A stretch of 64,000 nt of DNA from Streptomyces olivaceus (GTDB lineage Bacteria > Actinomycetota > Actinomycetes > Streptomycetales > Streptomycetaceae). How positions within the stretch are numbered: the first letter of the stretch is position 1; each line of letters opens with the position of its first letter. The notes beneath the pieces are model-generated. The model was not told the DNA's origin, did not search any database, and saw only the letters and a program-made list of their open reading frames with translations. Shown here one piece after another: positions 34,233 through 43,112 of the stretch. Location: the NCBI RefSeq assembly GCF_000721235.1, contig NZ_JOFH01000034.1, positions 39,861 through 103,860 of the forward strand. Reading direction: 5' to 3'. A program made the translations under genes and the position numbers.

Positions 34233-35030
34233 ATGAATGCCCGCAGTGATCCCGCGAAAGCGGGACCGGACGCGCCCGCGCGCCCACCGCTCGTCCGTGA
34301 GCTGCTGCTCGTGGCCGGGCTCTTCCTCGTCTACAAGCTCGGCCGGCACCTGGCCACGGGCCACACCGCCGAGGCCTTCCGCAACGCCCGTCACGTCTGG
34401 GACTGGGAGCGCGCACTGCTGCTGCCCGACGAGGGCGGGGTGCAGTCGCTGCTCCTGCACGGCGACACCCTGGTCCACGTGGCGAACACCTACTACGCCG
34501 CGGTCCACTTCCCGGCCACCGTGGCCTTCCTGGTCTGGCTCTACCTGCGCCGGCCCGCGCACTACGTCTGGGCCCGCCGGGCGCTGGCCGCGGTGACCGG
34601 TGCGGCGCTCGCGCTGCACCTCCTCTTCCCGCTCGCCCCGCCGCGGATGCTGACCGCCGCCGGCCTGGTCGACACGGCCCGGGTGTACGGCCCCTCGGTG
34701 TACGGCCCGCCGAGCACCGACGAGTTGTCCAACCAGTTCGCGGCAATGCCCTCCCTGCACTTCGGCTGGGCGCTGATGCTGGCGGTCGGCCTGATCGCCG
34801 CGTCCCGCTCCCGGCTGCGGTGGCTGTGGCTGCTGCATCCGCTGGTGACGCTGCTGGTGATCGTCGGCACCGCCAACCACTACTGGCTCGACGTGTTCGC
34901 GGCGGCGGCCCTGCTCGGGCTCGCCCTGGCGGTGCTGCGCCCGCCGCACCGGCCGCGGTGCACCCTGCGGCGGCCGGCCGTCCGGCGCGCGGTGCCGCGG
35001 GAGCACGAACTGGTCGGGGCGGGCCGGTGA
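34233..35030 (+). CDS. PAP2 / inositol phosphotransferase-like membrane protein
   Basis: A 265-residue polytopic protein with about five or six hydrophobic helices. PAP2_3 (Aur1/Ipt1-like) motifs are visible: YYAAVHFPATVAFLVW, the central MPSLHFGWALML and the C-terminal NHYWLDVFAA, which supply the His/Asp phosphatase residues. It should act on a lipid phosphate at the membrane. The start at 34233 follows a GGGGG tract; a GTG at 34195 is possible. The stop overlaps the transporter start (GTGA). Probably controlled by the TetR protein through the dyad. Confidence 0.85.
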   Translation: MNARSDPAKAGPDAPARPPLVRELLLVAGLFLVYKLGRHLATGHTAEAFRNARHVWDWERALLLPDEGGVQSLLLHGDTLVHVANTYYAAVHFPATVAFLVWLYLRRPAHYVWARRALAAVTGAALALHLLFPLAPPRMLTAAGLVDTARVYGPSVYGPPSTDELSNQFAAMPSLHFGWALMLAVGLIAASRSRLRWLWLLHPLVTLLVIVGTANHYWLDVFAAAALLGLALAVLRPPHRPRCTLRRPAVRRAVPREHELVGAGR

Positions 35031-36010
35031 ACGCCGCCCTCGTAGCTGTCCTGCTGTCCCTGGTCTCGGCCTGCGCCTACGCCGCGGCGGCCGTCGCCCA
35101 GGAGCGGCTGGCGTCGCGCAGCACCGGCGCGGGCGCCCTGCGGCTGCTGGCCACCGGCGCCTGGTGGTGGTCGGTCGCGCTCAACGCCTCGGCCGCGCTG
35201 CTGCACGTGGTGGCCCTCAAGTACGGCCCGCTCACCGTGGTCCAGCCGCTCGGTGCGCTCACCCTGGTCGCGGCGGTGCCGCTGGGCGCGCGGCTGGCGG
35301 GCCGGCGGGTGAGCGCCGTGGAATGGCGGGGCACCGGACTGACGCTGCTCGGGCTGGGCGCGCTGCTGCTCACCGCCTCCGGACCGGCGCCCGACGACGT
35401 ACTGAGCGTGCCCGAGGCGCTGGCCGTGTCCGGCGCGACGGCCGCGCTGATCGGCATGCTGTCGTGGCCCGGTGCCCGGCCGGGCCTGCGTCACGCGACG
35501 GCCTCCGGCATCGCCTCCGGGGTCGCCTCGGCCCTCACCCAGACCGTCACGGTCGCCGCGACGGACCATACGGGCCCACTGCTCAGTGCCCAGGTGATCG
35601 GGGTGGCGGTGCTGGTGGCCGCGTTCGCCGCGGGCGGGCTGCTGCTGTCCCAGACGGCGTACCGGGGCGGACTCGGCGCACCGCTGGCGGTGGTGACGCT
35701 GGCGAATCCGGTGGCCGCCGCGGTGATCGGGCTGTCGCTGCTCGGGGAGCAGCTGCGCGGCGGTCCGGAGGGCGTCCTGCTCGCCCTGACCGGTGCGGCG
35801 CTGGCCGCGTGGGGCGTGGTGCAGCTGAGCCGGGCGGCACCCGGAGGGCGCGGGCAGGCCGGCGCGGTGGCCGCCGGGCCCGCGCCGGGCCGGGACGCGG
35901 GCTCGGGCCGGGACCCGGAGAGCGCGGCGCGGGCGGAGTCGCCGGGGCAGGAGGCGGTGGACGCGCTGGTGCCCCGGCAGCCGGGGCCGGGGCACCTCAC
36001 GCGGCTCTGA
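35027..36010 (+). CDS. DMT-superfamily (EamA-like) transporter
   Basis: A 327-residue membrane protein with about eight to nine hydrophobic helices (starting VNAALVAVLLSLVSACAYAA; later HVVALKYGPLTVVQPLGALT and LGAPLAVVTLANPVAAAVIG) and a hydrophilic Gly/Ala-rich C-terminal tail of roughly 55 residues. DMT proteins export small metabolites or move lipids; coupling to a PAP2 enzyme suggests a lipid or envelope substrate, but that is inferred. The GTG at 35027 overlaps the preceding stop. Confidence 0.85.
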   Translation: MNAALVAVLLSLVSACAYAAAAVAQERLASRSTGAGALRLLATGAWWWSVALNASAALLHVVALKYGPLTVVQPLGALTLVAAVPLGARLAGRRVSAVEWRGTGLTLLGLGALLLTASGPAPDDVLSVPEALAVSGATAALIGMLSWPGARPGLRHATASGIASGVASALTQTVTVAATDHTGPLLSAQVIGVAVLVAAFAAGGLLLSQTAYRGGLGAPLAVVTLANPVAAAVIGLSLLGEQLRGGPEGVLLALTGAALAAWGVVQLSRAAPGGRGQAGAVAAGPAPGRDAGSGRDPESAARAESPGQEAVDALVPRQPGPGHLTRL

Positions 36011-36037
36011 GGCGGAGGACGGGCGCCTCGGCGGGCG

Positions 36038-38143
36038 TCAGTCCGTGACGAGTGCCGGGTCGCTCACGCCGGGCCGCCCGTTCTCCACGTGGCCGGCGAA
36101 GCGCCGCAGGAACGCCGGGTCGGACGCGCAGGTGACGGTCAGGTCGTACCAGCGCCGGCTGCCCGCGAGGTCCACGGTGTGGCGGACGGTGGCGCCGGGG
36201 CGCACGGCGAGGGTCCGGCTGCGGCCGCCGTAGGCGTTCCCGACGCGCAGGCGGACCGTGCCGGTGCCGTTGTTGGTGAGGGTCAGCCGGAGGTCGTCGC
36301 CGGCGTGCCGGGCGGTGACCTCGCATCCGGCGGCCCCGGACCCGGATTCGGATCCGGCGGTACCGGCCTCGGTCTCGGCGGTTCCGGCTTCGGCGGTGCC
36401 GCGGAAGACGCGCAGGAAGCCGTTGGGCCCGTGCACGGTCAGGTCGTACGAGCCGCTCGAGTACGCCGGGTTCCAGGTGTCGGCGATGCCCTTGCCGGCC
36501 TCGGTGGTGTAGGTCCAGGGGCCGTCGGTGCGGTTGCCGGAGGTGACGAGGAAGGCCGCGCCTGCCTTCGGTCCCGAGGCGAAGGCCAGCGTGAACTTCC
36601 CGGCCGCGTCCACGGCCCCGTCCACGTGCGGGGCGTAGCGCAGCGGGCGGGCGGGACGCGCTCCGCGTTCCTGGCGGGGCATGCCGGGGTCCGCGGGCGG
36701 GACGGGCCGGTAGTCGGGGTGGCGTTCGCGGTCCGGCGGCTCGTAGGCGTCGGTGTCCGGCAGGCGGGCCGGGCGGCTGTCCGTGCGCGAGAAGTCGAAG
36801 GCGCTGGTCAGATCGCCGCAGATGGCACGCCGCCACGGTGAGATCTGGGGTTCGCGCACCCCGAAGCGGCGTTCCATGAACCGGATGACCGAGGTGTGGT
36901 CGAAGGTCTCGGAGCAGACGAACCCGCCCTTGCTCCACGGCGAGACGACCAGCATGGGCACGCGCGGCCCGAGCCCGTAGAAGCCCTCGCGGTGGCTGCC
37001 GCTGCCGCCGAACACGTCGAGGGACACGTCCACGGTGGACCGGCCCTGCGCGGCGGACTTGGGCGGCAGCGGCGGCACCAGGTGGTCGAAGAAGCCGTCG
37101 TTCTCGTCATAGGTGATGAACAGGGCGGTCTTCGCCCACACCGCCGGGTTGGAGGTGAGCGCGTCGAGGACCTGGGAGATGTACCAGGCGCCGTAGTTCG
37201 AGGGCCAGTTGGAGTGCTCCGAGAAAGCCTCTGGGGAGGCTATCCAGGAGACCTTCGGCAGCTTGCCCGCCTTGACGTCGGCGCGGAGGCGGTCGAAGTA
37301 GCCCTCGCCGCTCTTGGCGTCGGTGCCGGTGCGGGCCTTGTCGTACAGGGGGTCGCCGGGCTTCGCGTCGCGGTACTTGTTGAAGTACAGCAGGGAGTTG
37401 TCGCCGTAGTTGCCGCGGTACGGGTCGTCGATCCAGCCCCAGCCGCCGGCCGCGTCCAGGCCGTCGCCGGTGTCCTGGTAGACCTTCCAGGAGACCCCGG
37501 CCTCCTGGAGCCGCTCGGGGTACGTCGTCCAGTCGTAGCCGAGTTCGTCGTTGCCGAGGACCGGTCCGCCGCCCGCGCCGTCGTTGCCCGTGTGACCCGA
37601 CCAGAGGTAGTAGCGGTTGGGGTCGGTGGAGCCGATGAAGGAGCAGTGGTAGGCGTCGCAGACGGTGAAGGTGTCGGCGAGCGCGTAGTGGAAGGGGATG
37701 TCCTCGCGGGTCAGGTACGCCATGGTGGTGGTGCCCTTGGCGGGCAGCCAGCGGTCGTACTTGCCGTTGTGGTAGGCGTCCTGGCCGTCGGGCCAGCCGT
37801 GCGGCAGCCCCTCCAGGAACTGCATGCCGAGGTCGTCGGCCTGCGGGTGGAACGGCAGGACCTCGGTGCCGTCGGCCGTGCGCTGGTGCCAGACGGACCG
37901 GCCGTCGTCCAGGCTCACCGGGTGCGGGTCGCCGAAGCCGCGGACGCCGCGCAGCCTGCCGAAGTAGTGGTCGAACGAACGATTCTCCTGCATCAGCACG
38001 ACGATGTGCTCGACATCCTCGATCGTCCCCGAGCGGTGGTTCGCGGGGAGCGCGGCCGCCCGCTCGATGCTCGCGGACAGGGCGCTGAACGCCGCGGTGG
38101 CACCCGCGAGTTGGAAGAATCTGCGCCGGTTGACTTCGGCCAT
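36038..38143 (-). CDS. phospholipase C, phosphocholine-specific, Tat-secreted
   Basis: A 701-residue exported enzyme. The Tat signal is VNRRRFFQLAG followed by a hydrophobic core (to about residue 33). Landmarks of the phosphoesterase/acid phosphatase-like PLC family: IVVLMQENRSFDHYFG, FIGSTDPNRYYLWSG, YDENDGFFDHLVPP, EAFSEHSNWPSNYG and PMLVVSPWSKGGFV. The C-terminal part (about 510-700) has two DUF756-type beta domains seen in these PLCs; a Thr/Ala/Glu/Gly-rich linker lies near residues 585-605. It hydrolyses phosphatidylcholine or sphingomyelin, likely for phosphate scavenging. Start ATG 38143; upstream 220 bases include a terminator and tandem repeats. Confidence 0.93.
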   Translation of the reverse strand: MAEVNRRRFFQLAGATAAFSALSASIERAAALPANHRSGTIEDVEHIVVLMQENRSFDHYFGRLRGVRGFGDPHPVSLDDGRSVWHQRTADGTEVLPFHPQADDLGMQFLEGLPHGWPDGQDAYHNGKYDRWLPAKGTTTMAYLTREDIPFHYALADTFTVCDAYHCSFIGSTDPNRYYLWSGHTGNDGAGGGPVLGNDELGYDWTTYPERLQEAGVSWKVYQDTGDGLDAAGGWGWIDDPYRGNYGDNSLLYFNKYRDAKPGDPLYDKARTGTDAKSGEGYFDRLRADVKAGKLPKVSWIASPEAFSEHSNWPSNYGAWYISQVLDALTSNPAVWAKTALFITYDENDGFFDHLVPPLPPKSAAQGRSTVDVSLDVFGGSGSHREGFYGLGPRVPMLVVSPWSKGGFVCSETFDHTSVIRFMERRFGVREPQISPWRRAICGDLTSAFDFSRTDSRPARLPDTDAYEPPDRERHPDYRPVPPADPGMPRQERGARPARPLRYAPHVDGAVDAAGKFTLAFASGPKAGAAFLVTSGNRTDGPWTYTTEAGKGIADTWNPAYSSGSYDLTVHGPNGFLRVFRGTAEAGTAETEAGTAGSESGSGAAGCEVTARHAGDDLRLTLTNNGTGTVRLRVGNAYGGRSRTLAVRPGATVRHTVDLAGSRRWYDLTVTCASDPAFLRRFAGHVENGRPGVSDPALVTD

Positions 38144-38285
38144 GGGAGTGAAGGACCTCTCGCCTTGGGGGGGATCAACCGGCCGGACGGTGCCGGATGA
38201 TGACGGATTGCGCGCGAAAGGAGTGTTTCAGGAGCGGCGAACGTCAGGGAAGGGTCGGGTGGCGCCGGTGTGAAAGTCACCGGTA

Positions 38286-38308
38286 CGCGGGGTGTGCGGT
38301 GCCCCGCG
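38286..38308 (-). terminator. stem-loop downstream of the AKR operon
   Basis: CGCGGGG (38286-38292) and CCCCGCG (38302-38308) form a 7-bp stem with a 9-base loop, 56 bases past the stop of the aldo/keto reductase (minus strand) and ahead of the phospholipase gene. Confidence 0.5.
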
Positions 38309-38325
38309 CCGGGGTGGATGTCCAT

Positions 38326-38366
38326 GACGTCCGACGGACGTCCGTGACGTCTGTCCGTGACGTCTA
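38326..38366. repeat. palindrome and 13-bp tandem repeat at the AKR stop codon
   Basis: GACGTCCG-A-CGGACGTC (38326-38342) is a perfect dyad; it runs into two 13-bp units TCCGTGACGTCTG/A (38341-38353, 38354-38366), the second containing the AKR stop codon. It may aid termination or be a regulatory site for the phospholipase. Confidence 0.5.
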
Positions 38367-39401
38367 GAGGATGCCGCGCTCCGCGGGAGGGCGGCGGCGC
38401 AGTGCCGGTGTACGCAGCGACGGCGGGCGGTACTCGACGTCCGTGACGCCGATGTCGGCACCGGGCGGGGCGATCGCGTCGATCGCGTCGAGGACGTCGT
38501 CGCCCAGGGTGTGCTCGGCGCCGGCGAGGAGGTCGTCGAGCTGGTCCATGGTGCGCGGTCCGATGATCGCGGAGGTGACACCGGGGTGCGCGAGCACGAA
38601 GGCGAGGGCCATGTGGGTGAGCGAGAGGCCCGCGTCACCGGCCACGGTGAGGAGTTCTTCGACGGCGGCGTACTTGTCCCGGTCCGTCATGTGGCGCGGC
38701 CCCCACTTCTGGCGTCCGGGCGAGAGGGGCGCCTTCCGGCCGGCGCTGTACTTCCCGGTGAGCAGCCCCCACGACAGCGGGCTCCAGGTCAGCACGCCCA
38801 TGCCGTACTTCGCGCAGACGGGAAGGACCTCCCGCTCGATGCCCCGCGCGAGGATCGAGTACGAGGGCTGCTCGGTGTGCAGGGGTGCCAGCCCCCGGCT
38901 CTGGGCGACCCAGTGCGCTTCGGTGAGGTCGGAGGCGGGGAAGCTGGACGAGCCGATCGCCCGCACCTTGCCGCTGGTGACGAGGTCGGTGAGCGCGCCG
39001 AGGGTCTCCTCGATGCCGGTGTCCGGATCGAGGTGGTGGATCTGGTAGAGGTCGATGTGGTCGACGCCCAGCCGCCGCAGCGACCCTTCGACGGCGGAGA
39101 CGATCCACCGGCGGGAGGCACCGCGGTGGTTGGGGTCGTCGCTCATCGGGCCGCTGAACTTGGTCGCGAGGACGACCTCGTCGCGGCGGCCCGCGAGCGC
39201 GGTGCCGACGATTCTCTCCGTCTCGCCGGAACCGCCGTAGACGTCGGCCGTGTCGAGGAAGTTGATGCCGCTGTCGAGGGCCCGGTGGACGATGCGCCGG
39301 CAGTCGTCGGGATCGGGGTTGCCCGCCGGTCCGAACATCATGGTGCCGAGGCAGTAGGGGCTCACCCGCATGCCGGTGCGGCCCAGGGGTCGGGTTTTCA
39401 C
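38364..39401 (-). CDS. aldo/keto reductase (AKR11/YajO-like)
   Basis: A 345-residue NADPH-dependent reductase starting VKTRPLGRTGMRVSPYCLGT. The catalytic residues are visible in NFLDTADVYGGSGETE (Asp, Tyr), VVLATKFSGP (Lys) and LYQIHHLDPDTG (His). The C-terminal VTSAIIGPRTMDQLDDLLAG binds the cofactor phosphate. Start GTG 39401 follows AAGGA and overlaps the stop of the upstream AlkZ-like gene (GTGA), so they are translated together. Confidence 0.92.
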   Translation of the reverse strand: MKTRPLGRTGMRVSPYCLGTMMFGPAGNPDPDDCRRIVHRALDSGINFLDTADVYGGSGETERIVGTALAGRRDEVVLATKFSGPMSDDPNHRGASRRWIVSAVEGSLRRLGVDHIDLYQIHHLDPDTGIEETLGALTDLVTSGKVRAIGSSSFPASDLTEAHWVAQSRGLAPLHTEQPSYSILARGIEREVLPVCAKYGMGVLTWSPLSWGLLTGKYSAGRKAPLSPGRQKWGPRHMTDRDKYAAVEELLTVAGDAGLSLTHMALAFVLAHPGVTSAIIGPRTMDQLDDLLAGAEHTLGDDVLDAIDAIAPPGADIGVTDVEYRPPSLRTPALRRRPPAERGIL

Positions 39402-40615
39402 TGAGGTTTTCCTTCGGGGAGTACGTGTTCGCGGAGTACGTGGCTGTCGTCGGGGGCGTGCGCGCGCATGGCCGGGGAGCGGTAGCCGGTCGGACTGCGG
39501 GCTCCGGCGAGCCAGGTGGTGAGCAGGGCGGCCCGGGCCTCCAGCGAGGTGCGCTCCTCGTCGGACACCGGTTCGAGCAGGCGCACCCGCACGGTCGCGT
39601 CCGCGTCCTGGACCCAGCAGCCGACGATCCGCCCGTTCACCCAGGCGGTCGTACCGGCGTTGCCGCGGGTGTCGAAGAGGGCTCCGTGGTGCGGACCGAG
39701 GTAGAAACCGCGGTGCTTCCAGCCCATGACGGTGGGGTCCAGGGGCGGCAGGAGCGCGGTCCACGGTCCCGCGTCGGGCACGGGGTCGAGGTCGTCGGGC
39801 AGCAGCCATCCGGACGCGAGGCCGTCGAGGGACACTTCGACGGCCCCGAGCTCGGCGAGGGCGGTGCGGACCGTCGCCCTGGTGGCGCCGAGCCACCACA
39901 CGAGGTCGTCCTCGGTTCCGGGGCCGAAGGCGTGGAGCCAGCGCCGGACGATCTCGCGGTATCCCTCGGCGGGCTCCATGGCGGCGACCGGGCCGCCGAG
40001 CCAGCGCGAGGGCAGGGTCCACAGGGGCCGTGCGGTCGGGAACCGTCCCGTGGAGGGACCGCGCACGAGGGAACCCTGCGCCCCGAGAAGGGTGAGGATC
40101 TGGGGCGCGGACCACTGTTCGCCGCTCCTGCCGGGGACGACGGTGTCGATGTGCGCGACGGCCTTGCGCAGCTGCGCCGTGGACAGGGCCGAGGGGCTTC
40201 GCGCGAGCGCCGCCTCGACGTCCTCGCGTGCCTGCTCGAGCCAGGCCGCGGCATCGGCCGCGGCCCCGGCCCGCTCGAAGTCCCGGATCAGCCGCGCGCG
40301 TTCGGCTGTCGCCACCCGGGCCGCGGCACTGGACAGGGCGGCGGGCAGCAGGTCGCGGGGGAAGGTGAACAGCGTGCGGCGCATCGCGAGCTGCTTGACG
40401 AGGGTCCGGTCCTCGTACAGTGCCCGGTCGACGTCGCCGGGTGTGGTGTCCCTGGTCCGCGCCCACACCGCGAGGTGCACCGAGGGGGCGTCGGTGGCGT
40501 GCAGGGCGACCACCGCGCGGGCGGCGTCCTCGGGCCCGCTTACCCGGTGCGCCGGGGCGAGCGCGTGCCGGATCGCCAGACGCGCCCGTCGCTCGCTGTC
40601 GGGGACGTGGCGCAT
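39398..40615 (-). CDS. winged-helix DNA-binding protein, HTH_42 / AlkZ-YcaQ superfamily
   Basis: A 405-residue protein starting MRHVPDSERRARLAIRHALA. The segment RTLVKQLAMRRTLFTFPRDL and later VWWLGATRATVRTALAEL, the motif VMGWKHRGFYLGPHH and GNAGTTAWVNGRIVGCW are typical of the winged-helix superfamily that includes DNA glycosylases AlkZ and YcaQ. The usual catalytic Q-x-Q or Q-x-D motif is replaced by the sequence ALHATDAPS (about residue 38), so glycosylase activity is doubtful. It is coupled to an aldo/keto reductase. Role unknown; DNA damage processing or detoxification is a guess. Confidence 0.82.
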   Translation of the reverse strand: MRHVPDSERRARLAIRHALAPAHRVSGPEDAARAVVALHATDAPSVHLAVWARTRDTTPGDVDRALYEDRTLVKQLAMRRTLFTFPRDLLPAALSSAAARVATAERARLIRDFERAGAAADAAAWLEQAREDVEAALARSPSALSTAQLRKAVAHIDTVVPGRSGEQWSAPQILTLLGAQGSLVRGPSTGRFPTARPLWTLPSRWLGGPVAAMEPAEGYREIVRRWLHAFGPGTEDDLVWWLGATRATVRTALAELGAVEVSLDGLASGWLLPDDLDPVPDAGPWTALLPPLDPTVMGWKHRGFYLGPHHGALFDTRGNAGTTAWVNGRIVGCWVQDADATVRVRLLEPVSDEERTSLEARAALLTTWLAGARSPTGYRSPAMRAHAPDDSHVLREHVLPEGKPQ

Positions 40616-40754
40616 GGTCTCTCCTCCGGTACGGCTGCGGATGCTGTCGGTGCGGCCGGGCGTCCCCGGCCGCACCGGTGGGGGGGGCTGCCGTGGCGCG
40701 GTCACGGGACGGCACCACGGCGGCGGGCGGCTGCTCCGCGGAGCAGCCGCGGGC

Positions 40755-41219
40755 TCATGCCGCGGGGGCGGAGGCCACGTCCAGGCTCCAGGTGACCCCG
40801 AAGCGGTCGGTGAGCATGCCGAAGCCCGCGCTCCACGCCGAGGCGGCCAGGGGCTCGACGACCGAGGCGCCGTCGGACAGCTTCTTCCAGTACGCCTCGA
40901 CCTCGTCGAAGCTCTCGCCGCGCACCGAGACGAAGAACGGCTGGGTGGTGATGGTGGTGCCGTTCTCCCGGCGCGTCGAGCCCGCGGCCCCGGCCGGCTC
41001 CTCGGTCCCACCGGGGATGTCGTAGGCCATGACGCGGAAGCCCTCGGCGGTCTCGACCTGGCCGAAGACCACCCCGTCGGCGCCCGGAACGTCCTTCGGC
41101 ATGCCGAGGTCGCCGTACGTGGTGACGGTGGCCTCCCCGCCGAAGACGGTGCCGTAGAACTCCAGGGCGGCACGGGCCTGGCCGCGGAAGTTGAGGTGGG
41201 GGGTCGTCGTGATGCTCAC
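40755..41219 (-). CDS. VOC family protein (PhnB-like)
   Basis: A 154-residue single-domain VOC protein, starting VSITTTPHLNFRGQARAALE with the FYGTVFGGEATVTTYGDLG block and ending FGMLTDRFGVTWSLDVA, which is the PhnB/YdhR-like pattern. Reaction unknown. The GTG at 41219 follows GAGGAGC. It is divergent from the WYL regulator, and the pair is common in actinobacteria, so the regulator probably controls it. Confidence 0.87.
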   Translation of the reverse strand: MSITTTPHLNFRGQARAALEFYGTVFGGEATVTTYGDLGMPKDVPGADGVVFGQVETAEGFRVMAYDIPGGTEEPAGAAGSTRRENGTTITTQPFFVSVRGESFDEVEAYWKKLSDGASVVEPLAASAWSAGFGMLTDRFGVTWSLDVASAPAA

Positions 41220-41282
41220 AGCTGCTCCTCGTACACACAGTGACCGGCTTGTGCCGGCACCACTGACTCTGGCAGCAGTAGA

Positions 41283-41297
41283 GGACAGTTCTTGTCC
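41283..41297. promoter_or_regulatory. candidate WYL-regulator operator GGACA-n5-TGTCC
   Basis: A perfect 5-bp-arm dyad (GGACA GTTCT TGTCC) 24 bases before the WYL regulator start and 63 bases before the divergent VOC gene. Dimeric WYL/DeoR-like regulators use dyads of this size; autoregulation is inferred. Confidence 0.45.
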
Positions 41298-41321
41298 CAG
41301 ACTCGATTTATCCTCGTGGGC

Positions 41322-42305
41322 ATGGCGACGACCACCTCCCGGCTGCTCAACCTGCTGTCGCTGCTGCAGACCAGGCGCGACTGGCCGGGCGCCGTCCTGG
41401 CCGAACGGCTGGAGATCAGCCACCGCACGGTGCGGCGGGACATCGACCGGCTCCGGGAGATGGGCTACCGCATCCGGACGACCATGGGGCCCGACGGCGG
41501 GTACCGGCTCGACGCCGGCACCGAACTGCCCCCTCTGCTGTTCGACGACGAGCAGGTGGTCGCGCTGACCGTGGCCCTGCAGGCCGCCACCATGACCGGA
41601 GCGGGTATCGAGGAGGCGGCCCTGCGGGCACTGACCGCCGTCCGCCAGGTCCTGCCCCCGCGGCTGCGGCACCAGGTCGGCCGGCTCTCCTTCGAGGCCG
41701 TCCCCCGCCCCGGCGACGGGCCGACCGCCTCCCTCTCGCCGCGGCTGCTGCTCACCCTCTCGCACGCCGTCCGCGCCCGCGAGGTGCTCCGCTTCGACTA
41801 CGCCGCCCACCGGCCCGCCGACCGGGAGCCCGGGCCGCCGCGCCGGGCCGAGCCGCACCACCTCGTGACGTCCCACGGCCGCTGGTACCTGGTGGCCTGG
41901 GACCTCGACCACGACGACTGGCGGCTCTTCCGCGCCGACCGCATGTCCCCGCGCACCCCGACCGGCCCCCGCTTCGTCCCCCGGGAGGTCCCCGGCGGCA
42001 GCGCCCGGGACTTCGTCTCCGCGCGCTTCAAGGGGTCCGAGCGGGGCGACGCATGGCCGTGCGTGGGCACCGTCGTCCTGCGGCGGCCCGCCGCCGAGGT
42101 TCTGCCGTTCGCCGGCGACGGCACCGTGGAGGATCTCGGCCCCCACCGGTGCCGCTACACCGCGGGATCGTGGTCCTGGATCGCGCTGGCCGCCTCCCTC
42201 AACCGCTTCGACACCGACATCACGGTCGTCGGCCCGCCGGAGCTCACCGAGGCGTTCGCCCGGCTCGCGGCCCGCAACACGGCGACGGCGACCGGCCCGT
42301 CGTGA
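41322..42305 (+). CDS. WYL-domain transcriptional regulator (YafY family)
   Basis: A 327-residue regulator: HTH ATTTSRLLNLLSLLQTRRDW and LAERLEISHRTVRRDIDRLR at the N-terminus, YafY-type linker, WYL domain (about residues 135-215; HHLVTSHGRWYLVAWD contains the WYL core) and a WCX C-terminal domain. WYL proteins sense nucleic-acid or small ligands. The ATG at 41322 is the normal family start (MATTTSRLLNLLSLLQ); a TTG at 41292 would sit within the operator. Probably regulates itself and the divergent VOC gene. Confidence 0.9.
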   Translation: MATTTSRLLNLLSLLQTRRDWPGAVLAERLEISHRTVRRDIDRLREMGYRIRTTMGPDGGYRLDAGTELPPLLFDDEQVVALTVALQAATMTGAGIEEAALRALTAVRQVLPPRLRHQVGRLSFEAVPRPGDGPTASLSPRLLLTLSHAVRAREVLRFDYAAHRPADREPGPPRRAEPHHLVTSHGRWYLVAWDLDHDDWRLFRADRMSPRTPTGPRFVPREVPGGSARDFVSARFKGSERGDAWPCVGTVVLRRPAAEVLPFAGDGTVEDLGPHRCRYTAGSWSWIALAASLNRFDTDITVVGPPELTEAFARLAARNTATATGPS

Positions 42306-42335
42306 CGGAGACGGCCCCTGCCACGGCGGTCTCCG
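42306..42335 (+). terminator. stem-loop after the WYL regulator
   Basis: CGGAGAC (42306-42312) pairs with GTCTCCG (42329-42335) across a 16-base loop, immediately after the WYL stop and facing the convergent gntR gene. Probable terminator. Confidence 0.5.
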
Positions 42336-42398
42336 GGTGCCGACGCACCGCCGGCCCGCCGCCCTCCCCCGGCCCGCCGGCCGTTTCGGCCGCGCCCC

Positions 42399-43112
42399 TC
42401 AGGCTCCGGGCTCCGCACCGGCATCGGCACCGGCTGCCCACAGCCCGCGTACGTGGCCCAGGTGCCGCGTCATCACCGCGCGCACGGCGTCCTCGTCGCG
42501 GGCGAGCAGCGCGTCGAGGATCTCCAGGTGCTCCTCCGCCGACGCCTGCAGCCGCCCCTGCTCGACCAGCGCCGTCAGCCCGAACAGGCGGGAGCGGCGG
42601 CGCAGGTCCCGTACGACCTCCACCAGGTGGGCGTTGCCCGCGAGCGCCAGCAGCCCGAGGTGGAAGCGGAGATCGGCGTCGACGTACGCGATGAGGTCGC
42701 CGGCCGCCGCCGAGGTGACGATCTCCTCGGCGACGGGACGCAGGGCCCGGAGCGCGACGGCGTCGGCACCGGCGGCGAGTGCCACGGTGGTGGGGATCTC
42801 GATGAGGGACCTGATGTGCGTGTACTCGTCCAGCTGGCGCTCGGATACGGCGGTGACCCGGAAGCCCTTGTTGGGCACGGTGTCGACCAGCCCCTCCTTG
42901 GCGAGGTCGAGCATGGCCTCGCGGACCGGGGTGGCGGACACGCCGAAGCGGGCGGCCAGGCCGGGAGCCGAGTAGACCTCGCCGGGGCGCAGTTCGCCCG
43001 CGATCAGGGCGGCCCGCAGCGCCTCGGCGACCCGCTCGCGGTGGCTGGGCTTGCGGCTGCCCAGGACGGGCAGGGCGGGCGGCAGCGGCGGCACCGGGCC
43101 GGTCGCGGTCAC
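42399..43112 (-). CDS. GntR-family (FCD) regulator of the hydroxyproline operon
   Basis: A 237-residue regulator with N-terminal winged helix (SHRERVAEALRAALIAGELR, APGLAARFGVSATPVREAML) and an FCD ligand-binding domain (about residues 95-220; Asp/His metal ligands in DLRFHLGLLALAGN and HLEILDALLARD). It is the last gene of the operon and its GTG start overlaps the stop of the proline racemase-like gene. By context it should sense hydroxyproline or a downstream intermediate. Confidence 0.9.
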   Translation of the reverse strand: MTATGPVPPLPPALPVLGSRKPSHRERVAEALRAALIAGELRPGEVYSAPGLAARFGVSATPVREAMLDLAKEGLVDTVPNKGFRVTAVSERQLDEYTHIRSLIEIPTTVALAAGADAVALRALRPVAEEIVTSAAAGDLIAYVDADLRFHLGLLALAGNAHLVEVVRDLRRRSRLFGLTALVEQGRLQASAEEHLEILDALLARDEDAVRAVMTRHLGHVRGLWAAGADAGAEPGA

